The notes under the pieces were generated by a model. It was not told the origin of the DNA, made no database searches, and saw only the letters and a list, made by a program, of their open reading frames with translations. From Leucobacter denitrificans (GTDB taxonomy: Bacteria > Actinomycetota > Actinomycetes > Actinomycetales > Microbacteriaceae), in assembly GCF_014396385.1 (NCBI RefSeq), contig NZ_CP060716.1:186001-250000 (forward strand): DNA of 64,000 bases, given 5' to 3'. This document shows positions 53,961 to 62,229 of the stretch, piece after piece. Made by a program: the position numbers and the translations under genes. How positions within the stretch are numbered: position 1 is the stretch's first letter; each line of letters begins with the position of its first letter.

Positions 53961-54941
53961 ATGACTGAGATAGCTTTCTTTACGAGGTTGCTCGACGAGG
54001 CGCCTGCGAAGGAACGCTATCAACTTGCGACCGAGCAGATTCAACACGCTGAACGGTTCGGATTTGGTCGCGCATGGGTGGCGCAGCATCACTTTCGTGG
54101 AGCGGAAGGCGGGTTGCCATCGCCAATTGTTCTACTCGCCAATGTCGCGGCCAAGACCACGAAGATTCGCCTGGGCACGGCAGTGATCACGCTGACACTG
54201 GAGGATCCTGTTCGTGTGGCGGAAGACGCGGTGGTCGCTGATCTGCTTTCGGGCGGTCGCGTAGACCTGGGTATTGGAAGTGGGAGCAATCCGAGTTCGT
54301 TCATTCCGTTCGGGCTGCAGCCAGCGAATAAGGCTGCCGACTACGAACGAAAGCTTGCAACGCTGATCACAGCGCTTGCGGGCGGCGACTTGGGTGCGGA
54401 GAACACGCTTTACCCGGAGGCGGGGAGTCTTGGCCGGCGCGTCTGGCAGGCGACGTTTAGTGCGAGTGGGGGAGAACGGGCGGGTAAACCTGGTCACGGA
54501 CTTCTGCTCAGTCGCACGCAACCGCGACCGGCTGAGTTGGATGGCGCACCGCTTCATGAGCTGCAGCTGCCAATTATCGATGCGTACAAGAACGCGCTGC
54601 CTGCGGGCGTAGAGCCCCAAATCACCGCCTCACGCACGGTGTTTGTGGCGGATGATCGGGCCGAGGCGCTGCGCTTCGCCGAGGTAGGACTGCGGAAGCA
54701 CGCGAAGTTCTTTGGTGGGACAGAAGACAGCTCGCTCGACGAGCTCATTACTCGCAGCGATACACACTTGGGAACTCCTGATGAGGTCGCCGAGTCGCTC
54801 GCGCAGGATCGCGTCTTGGAGCACGCCACGGAGGTTGCAATCCAGGTGCACTCGGTCGATGCTCCGCACGAGCACGTGCTTCGCTCGCTTGAACTCTTCT
54901 CCGGAAAAGTCGCACCCCACTTCGGTTGGGATGTCGCGTAG
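53961..54941 (+). CDS. LLM-class flavin-dependent oxidoreductase
   Basis: The 326-residue luciferase-like TIM-barrel protein uses reduced FMN or F420. Typical segments are AERFGFGRAWVAQHHF, LGTAVITLTLEDPVRVAEDAVVADLLSGGRVDLGIGSGS (in parts), and the C-terminal GTPDEVAESLAQD. The substrate is unknown; related enzymes oxidise sulfonates, alkanes or hydroperoxides. AAAAGGAGTAATTGA before the ATG is a strong ribosome site. It lies next to the persulfide-response locus, but is read convergently with the small Cys proteins. Confidence 0.9.
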   Translation: MTEIAFFTRLLDEAPAKERYQLATEQIQHAERFGFGRAWVAQHHFRGAEGGLPSPIVLLANVAAKTTKIRLGTAVITLTLEDPVRVAEDAVVADLLSGGRVDLGIGSGSNPSSFIPFGLQPANKAADYERKLATLITALAGGDLGAENTLYPEAGSLGRRVWQATFSASGGERAGKPGHGLLLSRTQPRPAELDGAPLHELQLPIIDAYKNALPAGVEPQITASRTVFVADDRAEALRFAEVGLRKHAKFFGGTEDSSLDELITRSDTHLGTPDEVAESLAQDRVLEHATEVAIQVHSVDAPHEHVLRSLELFSGKVAPHFGWDVA

Positions 54942-54988
54942 GCACTTTCGCACATGCCCGCGTCGATTATGTAGCGTTTGTTCTGGGC

Positions 54989-55105
54989 TCAGTTACAGGC
55001 GCAGCGCTCTGCCTTGGGTACCCCGGCGAGTGCTTCTTCAATGTGTTCTCCGCAACCTGCCCAGGTTGGCTTGCCGCAGTTGCTGCATGTGATTTGTGCG
55101 CACAT
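54989..55105 (-). CDS. 38-residue Cys-rich (zinc-ribbon-like) protein
   Basis: This very short gene encodes MCAQITCSNCGKPTWAGCGE and 18 more residues ending in ERCACN, with Cys at 2, 7, 10, 18 and two near the end. AAGGAGCCACC directly before the ATG is a near-ideal ribosome site, which argues that it is translated. The product is a shorter paralogue of the 62-residue protein encoded 35 bases upstream; both share T-C-x2-C then TWAGCG-H. It probably binds a metal ion or reacts with sulfane sulfur. Confidence 0.75.
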   Translation of the reverse strand: MCAQITCSNCGKPTWAGCGEHIEEALAGVPKAERCACN

Positions 55106-55139
55106 GGTGGCTCCTTAGTGTCTCGGTGAGGGATTAGTG

Positions 55140-55328
55140 TTAGCGGCCGAATAGTCGGGCGAAGAATCCGCCACCTGAGCGGGCCTTCGCCGCTTCGACC
55201 TGCGCTTGGGTGTGTTTGCCGTTGCACCACTGAGAGGCGGGCACGGTCTGTTTCACCATCGCAACGTGCTGGCCGCAACCGGCCCAGGTGGTTTTTTCAC
55301 AAGTGCGGCACTTGACGGCTCGGCACAT
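55140..55328 (-). CDS. 62-residue Cys-rich (zinc-ribbon-like) protein
   Basis: The product begins MCRAVKCRTCEKTTWAGCGQ, with Cys at 2, 7, 10 and 18, followed by a helix and a basic end GGGFFARLFGR that could touch membrane or nucleic acid. GAAGGAG lies 5 bases before the ATG. Similar small proteins are widespread and uncharacterised. It is divergent from the CstR-like regulator, with two palindromic operators in the shared gap, so it probably belongs to the same persulfide or metal response. Confidence 0.8.
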   Translation of the reverse strand: MCRAVKCRTCEKTTWAGCGQHVAMVKQTVPASQWCNGKHTQAQVEAAKARSGGGFFARLFGR

Positions 55329-55374
55329 ATCGTCTCCTTCAGGCACGAGAATGATGGGCGTCTTTAAGAACAAG

Positions 55375-55424
55375 ATACCCGAGGGGGTATTTGTTTAATG
55401 ATGAAACTATACCCCATGGGGTAT
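55375..55424. promoter_or_regulatory. two CsoR/CstR-type operators in divergent gap
   Basis: Two 16-base palindromes occur: ATACCCGAGGGGGTAT at 55375-55390 and ATACCCCATGGGGTAT at 55409-55424. GC-tract palindromes flanked by AT are the known operator class of the CsoR/CstR/FrmR family. They lie between the Cys-protein pair and the regulator gene, so both directions should be controlled. Confidence 0.85.
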
Positions 55425-55457
55425 TCTGGATGTCAACTCGAATGTAAAGGATCATTG

Positions 55458-55751
55458 ATGTCTGATCAGGAAATTGCCGGGTCCGGTCTTGAGTACGATC
55501 CGGAGGCTAAACGTAAGGTCATTAATCGGCTGCGACGTGCCCACGGCCAACTTGCCGCGGTAATTACGGCAATTGATGAAGATGCGCACTGCAGAGACGT
55601 TGTTCAGCAGCTTGCGGCAGTGTCGAAGGCGCTTGATCGTGCGGGATTTCTCGTTATCTCGAGCGCGTTGCGGCAATGTCTGGCAGACCCGGACTCTGAG
55701 GATGGCACGAAGTCCGAAGAGCTGGAGAAGCTGTTCCTTTCACTCGCCTGA
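55458..55751 (+). CDS. cstR: CstR-like persulfide-sensing repressor
   Basis: The 97-residue all-helical repressor belongs to the CsoR/RcnR family. The first helix carries the basic RKVINRLRRAHGQL. Cysteines C45 and C74 are spaced 29 apart, as in family sensors, but the position four before C74, His in copper-sensing CsoR, is Ala. Two Cys without the His fits CstR, which forms di- or trisulfide bridges with persulfide and releases DNA. AAAGGA precedes the ATG at 55458. It controls the CstB-like and TauE genes downstream by context. Confidence 0.87.
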   Translation: MSDQEIAGSGLEYDPEAKRKVINRLRRAHGQLAAVITAIDEDAHCRDVVQQLAAVSKALDRAGFLVISSALRQCLADPDSEDGTKSEELEKLFLSLA

Positions 55752-55799
55752 CGTCCGGTGTGTGATTGAGGCGCGCGTGGCGCCGCGCACTCCTTTTGC

Positions 55800-55860
55800 T
55801 TGACAAAATCTATACCCTAGGGGGTATTCTGAACTCGAAACAAAATACCCCCTGGGGTAT
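55800..55860 (+). promoter_or_regulatory. cstB promoter with two CstR operators
   Basis: TTGACA at 55800-55805 is followed by ATACCCTAGGGGGTAT (55812-55827) and ATACCCCCTGGGGTAT (55845-55860). The first palindrome covers the spacer and -10 area, the second the early transcript. Binding of a CstR-like tetramer would block RNA polymerase. Confidence 0.85.
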
Positions 55861-55951
55861 TTTCTTCGTGTGGTTGTTCGACTGAAGCTATGCAAGGTAT
55901 CCAGTCGATCCACCTCACTGAATGCACAAGCGAGAAAGAAGGGTGAACATC

Positions 55952-57370
55952 ATGCTGTTGGAGCGGATTTATGACGAGGATCTTGCGCAAGCGAGCTATT
56001 TCATCGGTTGCCAAGCAAAGGGTGAAGCAATTGTCGTCGACCCGCGGCGAGACATCGACGTATACCTTGACCTCGCGGTTAAAAACAACATGCGCATTGT
56101 GGCCGTGACCGAGACACATATTCACGCCGACTATCTTTCAGGTACGCGTGAACTTGCTGCTGCGACTGGCGGGCAGATGTACGTCTCCGATGAAGGTGGA
56201 TCAGACTGGACATATGGCGATGATTTCGACGACGCCGTGCGCATGAAACATGGGCACCAGATCCAGCTCGGTAACATCACCGTCGAGGCCGTACACACAC
56301 CAGGACACACGCCAGAGCACCTGTCTTTCCTCATTACGGATGGGGCTCAGGCAGATGAGCCGGGCTTCATACTTACTGGCGACTTTGTCTTCGTCGGAGA
56401 TCTCGGTCGTCCCGACCTCTTGGATGAGGCCGCGGGCTTCGTCGACACCCGGTTCGGCGGTGCAAAAGACCTGTTCGCAAGCTTGCGTGATCACTTTTTG
56501 ACGCTGCCCGATTACGTGCAGGTGCACCCTGCTCATGGCTCCGGGAGCGCCTGCGGCAAAGCGCTCGGTGCGATTCCTGCGAGCACCGTAGGTTATGAAC
56601 GCAACTTTTCATGGTGGGCAAAGTACTTAAAGAACAACGATGAGCAAGGCTTTATCGACGAACTGCTCAGTGGTCAGCCGGACGCGCACGCATATTTTGG
56701 GCGCATGAAAAGGGAAAACAAGCTGGGACCCGCCATTATCGGGGATGCTGCCGGGCTTGTCGCGTACACGGTTGCCGAACTCAATCAGGCCCTTGCCGAA
56801 GACAGCATTATTTTCGTTGATACTCGCCATAACAGTGAAGTGCACACTGGCACAGTCAATGGCTCCCTCAATATTCCGGGCGTCGCGAAAGCCGCGAGCT
56901 ATGGTGCGTGGGTTTACAACCCGGAGGTGGAAACGCGGCCACTCGTTCTCTTGGCCGACTCGCCGGAAGAGGCTGACCAATTGCGCGATCACCTCATTCG
57001 TGTAGGGATCGACACCGTGCAGGGATACATCACTTCACTCGATGGTCTCGAGCTCGTGAAGCCAAAACTGGTCTCGCCTGCGCAACTCGAGGGCGTCGAG
57101 CGGGTCGTGCTTCTCGATGTACGCAACAAGACCGAGTACGCAGAGGGTCACATTCCCGGAGCTGAGCAGCTTTCCGGCGGACGGGTGCTTTGGAACCTCA
57201 GCAGCCTCCCTGATCCAGATGCTGGCACGATCGTCACCTATTGCCAAAGCGGCGTACGTAACGCTGTTACGGCGAGCGCATTGCGTCGCGAAGGGTATGA
57301 CGTGGCGGAGCTTGAGGGCAGCTACCTCGCCTGGGTGGCTCAACCTTGCAACACACCCGTCGCTGCGTAA
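55952..57370 (+). CDS. CstB-like persulfide dioxygenase-rhodanese fusion
   Basis: The 472-residue enzyme has three parts. Residues 1-240 form an MBL-fold persulfide dioxygenase with THIHADYLSG, HTPGHTPEHLSF, TGDFVFVGDLGRPDLL and PAHGSGSACG. About 275-365 is a rhodanese-like domain whose catalytic-loop Cys is missing. Residues 375-472 are a rhodanese with active Cys in TYCQSGVRNAV. This MBL/pseudo-rhodanese/rhodanese layout is that of CstB of Staphylococcus aureus, which turns persulfide into thiosulfate or sulfite. The ATG at 55952 follows GAAGGGTG. TauE is next, to export the oxidised product. Confidence 0.9.
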   Translation: MLLERIYDEDLAQASYFIGCQAKGEAIVVDPRRDIDVYLDLAVKNNMRIVAVTETHIHADYLSGTRELAAATGGQMYVSDEGGSDWTYGDDFDDAVRMKHGHQIQLGNITVEAVHTPGHTPEHLSFLITDGAQADEPGFILTGDFVFVGDLGRPDLLDEAAGFVDTRFGGAKDLFASLRDHFLTLPDYVQVHPAHGSGSACGKALGAIPASTVGYERNFSWWAKYLKNNDEQGFIDELLSGQPDAHAYFGRMKRENKLGPAIIGDAAGLVAYTVAELNQALAEDSIIFVDTRHNSEVHTGTVNGSLNIPGVAKAASYGAWVYNPEVETRPLVLLADSPEEADQLRDHLIRVGIDTVQGYITSLDGLELVKPKLVSPAQLEGVERVVLLDVRNKTEYAEGHIPGAEQLSGGRVLWNLSSLPDPDAGTIVTYCQSGVRNAVTASALRREGYDVAELEGSYLAWVAQPCNTPVAA

Positions 57371-57393
57371 GCTCGATTTCTGCTGGAGCATAA

Positions 57394-58182
57394 GTGGAAG
57401 CTCAAATCTTCATTGCGCTCATGCTCGCGGCGCTGGTGGGAGTGTCCCTAGGGCTCCTTGGAGGCGGTGGTTCGATTCTTGCCGTGCCGATTCTGACCTA
57501 CGTTCTGGGCATGGATCCACGCGAAGCCATCGCGGCCTCGCTCTTCATTGTCGGCATTACCAGTGCCATCAGTGCAATTTCGCACGCGCGGGCGGCGCGC
57601 GTGCGATGGAAGACGGGAATCCTCTTCGGAGTCGCGGGGATGGTCGGTGCGTTTGGGGGAGGGGTCGTCGGAGGGTTCATTCCCGGTGTGGTGTTGATGA
57701 TCCTCTTTGCCATCATGATGGTCGTCACCGCGATCGCGATGATTCGCGGCAGGAAGAGCCGCGCCGGAGGTGGGTCTGAGGGGCCCGGCGACCTGCCGAC
57801 GGTGAGAATACTGATTGATGGACTGCTCATTGGTGCTGCAACGGGTCTCGTGGGTGCCGGGGGTGGGTTTCTTGTTGTTCCCGCTTTGAACTTGCTCGGC
57901 GGCCTCCCCATAGCGATCGCCGTCGGCACCTCGCTGTTAGTGATTGCGCTGAAATCATTCGCGGGCCTGGGCGGCTATCTCTTGTCGGTCCGTTTGGACT
58001 GGCCGATCGTAATTGCATTCACCGCGACTGCAGTCGCTGGATCATTTGTCGGTGTCACTTTGGCAGGCCGTATCCCCGAGCAAGCACTGCGCCGAGGCTT
58101 CGGCATATTTGTGCTTGTAATGGGTGCATTTGTGCTCGTGCAAGAAATCCCGACACTTCTCGCCTCATTCACCGTCGCATAG
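57394..58182 (+). CDS. TauE/SafE-family sulfite exporter
   Basis: This 262-residue membrane protein has about eight helices in two repeats, each opening with a Gly-rich turn: LGLLGGGGSILAVPIL and GLVGAGGGFLVVPALNLL. It belongs to the TauE/SafE family of sulfite, sulfonate or thiosulfate exporters. The GTG start at 57394 follows CTGGAG. It lies 23 bases after the CstB-like gene and would remove its oxidised sulfur product from the cell. Confidence 0.92.
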   Translation: MEAQIFIALMLAALVGVSLGLLGGGGSILAVPILTYVLGMDPREAIAASLFIVGITSAISAISHARAARVRWKTGILFGVAGMVGAFGGGVVGGFIPGVVLMILFAIMMVVTAIAMIRGRKSRAGGGSEGPGDLPTVRILIDGLLIGAATGLVGAGGGFLVVPALNLLGGLPIAIAVGTSLLVIALKSFAGLGGYLLSVRLDWPIVIAFTATAVAGSFVGVTLAGRIPEQALRRGFGIFVLVMGAFVLVQEIPTLLASFTVA

Positions 58183-58351
58183 TGCTGATCGTTGTTTAGA
58201 TAGCGCTGCGGCCGCCACCTGGAGGGTACCTGCCAACTTGCGTAGGATTGGTGAAGAATAGGAAAAACTTATTGCAGAGCTATGTATGCGCTGGGCGATA
58301 CGAGTAACCACCCTCGCGGCAATGATGCCGTCCAACCGAAAGGACTGTCCC

Positions 58352-58597
58352 TTGTTTGGAAACTTGAGCGGACCCACGCTCCTTGTACTGATTGCGTTGA
58401 TTTTCGTAGCGCTTGTCGTGGCCATCGTGCTCATAATCGTGTGGGCAGTCCGCAAGAGCGGCAAGGTCGACCCCAGGCTCGAACTGCAGCGGGCCTACGA
58501 GGCAGGCGTTCGCCAGGCAGAACTGCAGCGTGCCTACGAGGCTGGCCTCAAAGCGAACAATGAGCAAGGTCAGGGCAAACCTAACTCCGGAGCCTGA
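58352..58597 (+). CDS. small membrane protein with duplicated C-terminal motif
   Basis: The 81-residue product has one membrane helix, LLVLIALIFVALVVAIVLII, and a cytosolic tail in which the 9-residue unit ELQRAYEAG occurs twice, 14 residues apart. I chose the TTG at 58352 because GAAAGGACT precedes it; earlier in-frame ATGs at 58286 and 58325 lack support. No family is recognised. It is separated from tauE by 169 bases and may have its own promoter. Confidence 0.5.
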   Translation: MFGNLSGPTLLVLIALIFVALVVAIVLIIVWAVRKSGKVDPRLELQRAYEAGVRQAELQRAYEAGLKANNEQGQGKPNSGA

Positions 58598-58832
58598 ACG
58601 GTTTGCAGAATCACCGGTGAGCGAAGCTGGGGATCGTGCTTCGAGCGTCTCGCGTCTAGATGATCATCGGAACGAACCCGTCGATGACGAAGTCGCGGTT
58701 GCGTCCCAGCGGGGCCCTGATGAGGGTAACGCACAGAGAACCGCGGCCAAATACACCTAGGAGAATAACTAATTCATCACAATGAACTCATAGCTTAAAC
58801 CAAGGCCCCGGGTGAATGGCACGACCAGAGGT

Positions 58833-59654
58833 ATGACGAACACGCCAACAATTAACACCGAACCACCCGAGCCAGCCGCATATCAGACCGCAACCGTAGC
58901 AAGGGGTAAGAACACGATCGGCCGCATCGCGCTCATCACCGCGATCGTCGGCTTCATCTTCGCATGCGTGCCTGGCGCACTAATTGTCGGCTGGATCCTG
59001 CTTCCGATCGCCTTCATCCTCTCGCTCGTCTCATTCTTCATGAAGGGAAAGAAGAAGGGGTTAGGGATCGCGGCACTCATCATTTCGGTAGTCGGAACGA
59101 TCGTCGGCGTGATCGTGTTCATGGCCACAGTCGCAACCGCAATCGATGAAGCATTCGGCGGAGGCGAAACAACCGCAGTAGCCCCAGCAACGGACGGTGA
59201 AGAAGCCGAAACCCCGGCAGACGACCAAGGCACTCGTGAAAGCCCCTATCCAGTAGGAACCACAATCACACAAGGCGACTGGGACCTCACCATCAACAGC
59301 GTCACACTCGACGCGACCGATGCAATAGTAGCCGAGAACATGCTGAACGAAGCCCCATCCGAAGGCAACCAGTACCTCATGGTCAACGCCACAGTGACCT
59401 ACAACGGCGAAGAGTCAGAAGGGTCAAGTCCAATGGTATCCATTGAGTACGTCACAGCTGGCGGCAACACCATCAACAGCTACGACAATATGGTCGTCGC
59501 ACCAGAATCTTTCGACCTGATGAGCCCTCTCTATAACGGGGCATCGACCTCCGGTAACTTCGCGTTCGAAGTACCCACCGACACAGCAGGCGAAGGAGTA
59601 CTCGGGGTTCGCGCGACCATGCTCGGCGACAAAGTATTCGTAGCCGTCCAGTAA
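58833..59654 (+). CDS. membrane-anchored DUF4352-like protein
   Basis: The 273-residue protein has two or three N-terminal helices of the DUF4190 type (IGRIALITAIVGFIFACVPG, GIAALIISVVGTIVGVIVF) with a basic loop KGKKKG. An acidic linker and a C-terminal beta-sandwich resembling DUF4352 follow: WDLTINSVTLDATDAIV, NQYLMVNATVTYNGEE and the FDLMSPLYNGASTSGNFAF strand. The beta domain should face outside the cell. Its role is unknown; such proteins often work as cell-envelope stress or binding proteins. The ATG at 58833 follows AGAGGT; a GTG at 58812 is possible. Confidence 0.8.
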   Translation: MTNTPTINTEPPEPAAYQTATVARGKNTIGRIALITAIVGFIFACVPGALIVGWILLPIAFILSLVSFFMKGKKKGLGIAALIISVVGTIVGVIVFMATVATAIDEAFGGGETTAVAPATDGEEAETPADDQGTRESPYPVGTTITQGDWDLTINSVTLDATDAIVAENMLNEAPSEGNQYLMVNATVTYNGEESEGSSPMVSIEYVTAGGNTINSYDNMVVAPESFDLMSPLYNGASTSGNFAFEVPTDTAGEGVLGVRATMLGDKVFVAVQ

Positions 59655-59666
59655 CTTAAGCCAACC

Positions 59667-59705
59667 AAGACACCCTAACCGGAACACATGCCGGAAGGGG
59701 GTCTT
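59667..59705 (+). terminator. terminator after DUF4352-like gene
   Basis: AAGACACCC and GGGGGTCTT, with inner CCGG/CCGG arms, form an interrupted stem 12 bases past the stop. GTCATCTGGTTG follows. Confidence 0.75.
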
Positions 59706-60018
59706 GTCATCTGGTTGGGAGGAGATGTGGCAGCCTCCTGAACCAATACCGCGAAATACAAACGCTAGCGCACGTGCGTATACATAACGCACGAACCGGA
59801 GGCATTACCCATTGGCCCAGCAACGCTGCATGCCAACACCAGGACGAAACTCGACACGCAAGCCTCAATCATGAGCAAGGCAACCGCCCTGACCACCAGC
59901 GACTAGTGAAATCCCTTAGAACGCCTGTATCCAGGTTTGCGCGATTAGATGCAGAATAAGGTGCAGTAAAAGTGAAGGGCAGCAGCCAGAAAAATTACTG
60001 CCCTACTCTCGTGTAGCG
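59706..60018. other. non-coding gap, nothing recognised
   Basis: About 310 bases between the DUF4352-like gene's terminator and tRNA-Leu. Short frames exist but none has a ribosome site or recognisable product, and I see no repeat or promoter of note. Confidence 0.5.
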
Positions 60019-60100
<82 letters not shown>

Positions 60101-60143
60101 GTGGGGCCCGCAACTACGGGCACCGGTCTAGCATAGCGGTGTC

Positions 60144-60899
60144 TCAGCGATCCACCACTTCGGCACCCGCCGGAAGCTGCGAACCTGCCGGCACCCGCAC
60201 TGTCACGTACTCAGTTTCAGGGGTGGCCGCAGACACTGAATCGCCCCGAAGCTCAGCTTCGATTGACGCAACAGTTACTTCGTCGTGCGCCGACTGCTTG
60301 GCCCCGTGGTGGCTCATCCGGTCGATCCACGCGAGTGCGAGCGCCGAGACGATGAATGCGAGGTGGATCATGACCTCCCAGAACACGCCGTCGTACGAGT
60401 AGAGCACGTCGCCCTTGCTGTCGAGCACGATGCCGTCATTCATACGACCGACCTCGATGAAGGTCTTGAGCAGGTGGATCGAGGAGATCGAAATGATCGA
60501 AACCGCGAGCTTGACCTTCAGCAGGTTTGTGTTGACGTGCGAGAGCCACTCGGGCTCATCGTGGTGGCCCTGCACCCGGATCTTCGACACGAATGTCTCG
60601 TAGCCACCAATGATGACCATAATTAGGAGATTCGCGATCATGACGATGTCAATGAGCGCGAGCACGCTCAACATCACGTCGGTTTCACTGATGTGACCAG
60701 TAACGATGACGTTCTCGATGAGGTGCCACAGTTCTACGAAGAACAGCACCACATACACTGCCTGCGCAATGATGAGCCCGAGGTAGAGCGGCGCCTGCAG
60801 CCAGCGGCTTGCAAAAATAAAGCCTGCGAGGGTTCGCGAAGCGAGGCCGGGCCCCTGCTCAGCGGTGCGTTCGGAGTGCGACTGGGTGCGAAGTGGCAC
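60144..60899 (-). CDS. UPF0114/YqhA-family membrane protein
   Basis: This 251-residue protein carries the UPF0114 core: FIFASRWLQAPLYLGLIIAQ, ALIDIVMIANLLIMVIIGGY and ETFVSKI, with four membrane helices. LKVKLAVSIISISSIHLLKTF is the third helix region. An additional acidic, Ser-rich C-terminal tail of about 45 residues exceeds the usual length. The function is unknown. It is divergent from the terC riboswitch. Confidence 0.88.
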   Translation of the reverse strand: MPLRTQSHSERTAEQGPGLASRTLAGFIFASRWLQAPLYLGLIIAQAVYVVLFFVELWHLIENVIVTGHISETDVMLSVLALIDIVMIANLLIMVIIGGYETFVSKIRVQGHHDEPEWLSHVNTNLLKVKLAVSIISISSIHLLKTFIEVGRMNDGIVLDSKGDVLYSYDGVFWEVMIHLAFIVSALALAWIDRMSHHGAKQSAHDEVTVASIEAELRGDSVSAATPETEYVTVRVPAGSQLPAGAEVVDR

Positions 60900-60982
60900 G
60901 TGCGGCCTTTCGGTCGTAAAAATCAGTAAAAGTCATGCTACTGGAGGTTTGCTGAGGAATTTCCAGATGTAGACTAGCTCGA

Positions 60983-61093
60983 GCGAAGGGGAGTATTCCG
61001 TTACACTCGTGTCGTCAGTACGCGGTGCCACGTGGCGCGGCCGGTGCGAGTGCGGTGCATCAGAAATGGTGAACCGGGAAGAGACTTTCGGTG
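60983..61093 (+). ncRNA. yybP-ykoY (Mn2+) riboswitch
   Basis: The leader of the TerC gene has the conserved blocks of this riboswitch in order: AAGGGGAGTA at 60986-60995, GTCGTCAGTACG at 61011-61022, then after a variable arm CCGGGAAGAGACTTTC at 61074-61089. The 5' AAGGGGAGUA and 3' GAGACUUU pieces are those that fold together around Mn2+. The class is well known upstream of TerC/Alx-type exporters, and the TerC start lies 50 bases further on. Confidence 0.88.
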
Positions 61094-61138
61094 TTCAACC
61101 GTACGCACTCACAGTGCGTCCAATACCGAAAGAAGCAA

Positions 61139-62191
61139 GTGAACTCCGTTCTTCCTCTCTGGTTCGAGATTTCCTCGATGATCGTGCTCGTCGCGATCCT
61201 CATCCTCGATCTTCTGCTCATTATTCGTCGCCCACACGCACCGAGCATGCGTGAAGCAAGCCTCTGGGTTGGCTTCTATGTGCTGTTGGCGCTCATGTTT
61301 GCCGGGGCCATATTCCTTCTTGGCGACGTGCAACACGGGACAGAGTTCCTTGCAGGCTGGCTCACTGAGTACAGCCTGTCAATTGACAACCTCTTCGTTT
61401 TCGTGCTGATTCTCGGAAGCTTCTCGGTTCCGTACGCATACCAACAGCGCGCACTCATGATCGGAATTGTGCTTGCACTGATCTTCCGCGGCATGTTCAT
61501 TCTTGTAGGTGCTGCGGTCATCGAGCGGTTCCTTGCGATCTTCTTTGTTTTCGGTGCATGGCTCATTTGGACCGCCTGGCAGCAGGTGAAGCCCGGAGGT
61601 GAAGAGCACGGCGGTGACAGCTGGGTGATTCGACAGGTCAAGAAGGTCGTTCCCATCAGCGAGGAGTACGACGGCGGCAAGTTCCGCACAGTAGTGAACG
61701 GCAAGCGTATGTGGACGCCGTTCCTTCTTGTCATCGTGTCGCTCGGAACAACCGACTTGCTCTTCGCGCTCGACTCGATCCCGGCGATCTTCGGTATCAC
61801 GCAAAGCCCATTCATTGTCTTCACCGCGAACGTGTTTGCGCTCATGGGTCTCCGCCAGCTGTACTTCTTGCTCGGCGGCCTACTCGAGCGCCTCGTCTAC
61901 CTCAAGTACGGGATCGCAGCGATTCTTGCCTTCATCGGTGTGAAGCTGATCTTCCACGCGCTTCACGAAAACTCGCTCTCGATTATCAACGGTGGCGAAC
62001 CTGTGAAATGGGCTCCCGAGATCGGCACGAACTTCTCGCTCCTCTTCATCTTGGTTGCGATGGCGATTGCAACTATTGCGAGCGTGGTGCACGCCCGCAA
62101 GGATGCGAAGGCTCATGGGGAGACATTGCACCTCGGTGCCGCAAGCAATCCTGCGAAGCGTGATGAGGCGTCTGACCAAGACGAGTCATAA
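61139..62191 (+). CDS. TerC-family membrane protein (probable Mn2+ exporter)
   Basis: The 350-residue protein has about nine helices and TerC signatures: LTEYSLSIDNLFVFVLIL with paired acidic residues in the membrane, AYQQRALMIGIVLALIFRG, and the second half LGTTDLLFALDSIPAIFGIT. GLRQLYFLLGGLLERLVYLK precedes the last helices. TerC/Alx proteins export Mn2+, often to load secreted enzymes. The GTG at 61139 follows GAAAGAAG. The Mn2+ riboswitch in its leader supports this role. Confidence 0.92.
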   Translation: MNSVLPLWFEISSMIVLVAILILDLLLIIRRPHAPSMREASLWVGFYVLLALMFAGAIFLLGDVQHGTEFLAGWLTEYSLSIDNLFVFVLILGSFSVPYAYQQRALMIGIVLALIFRGMFILVGAAVIERFLAIFFVFGAWLIWTAWQQVKPGGEEHGGDSWVIRQVKKVVPISEEYDGGKFRTVVNGKRMWTPFLLVIVSLGTTDLLFALDSIPAIFGITQSPFIVFTANVFALMGLRQLYFLLGGLLERLVYLKYGIAAILAFIGVKLIFHALHENSLSIINGGEPVKWAPEIGTNFSLLFILVAMAIATIASVVHARKDAKAHGETLHLGAASNPAKRDEASDQDES

Positions 62192-62216
62192 GAGAACCTT
62201 GCCGGGAATGGTTCTC
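62192..62216 (+). terminator. short hairpin after terC
   Basis: GAGAACC and GGTTCTC pair over 7 bases with an 11-base loop, immediately after the stop. No T-run follows, so this is a weak terminator call. Confidence 0.4.
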
Positions 62217-62229
62217 GGGGTCGCGGTGT

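Noticed and set aside
58560..58760. A 66-codon hydrophilic frame after the small repeat membrane protein
   Set aside because: No ribosome site, no family resemblance, charged low-information composition.
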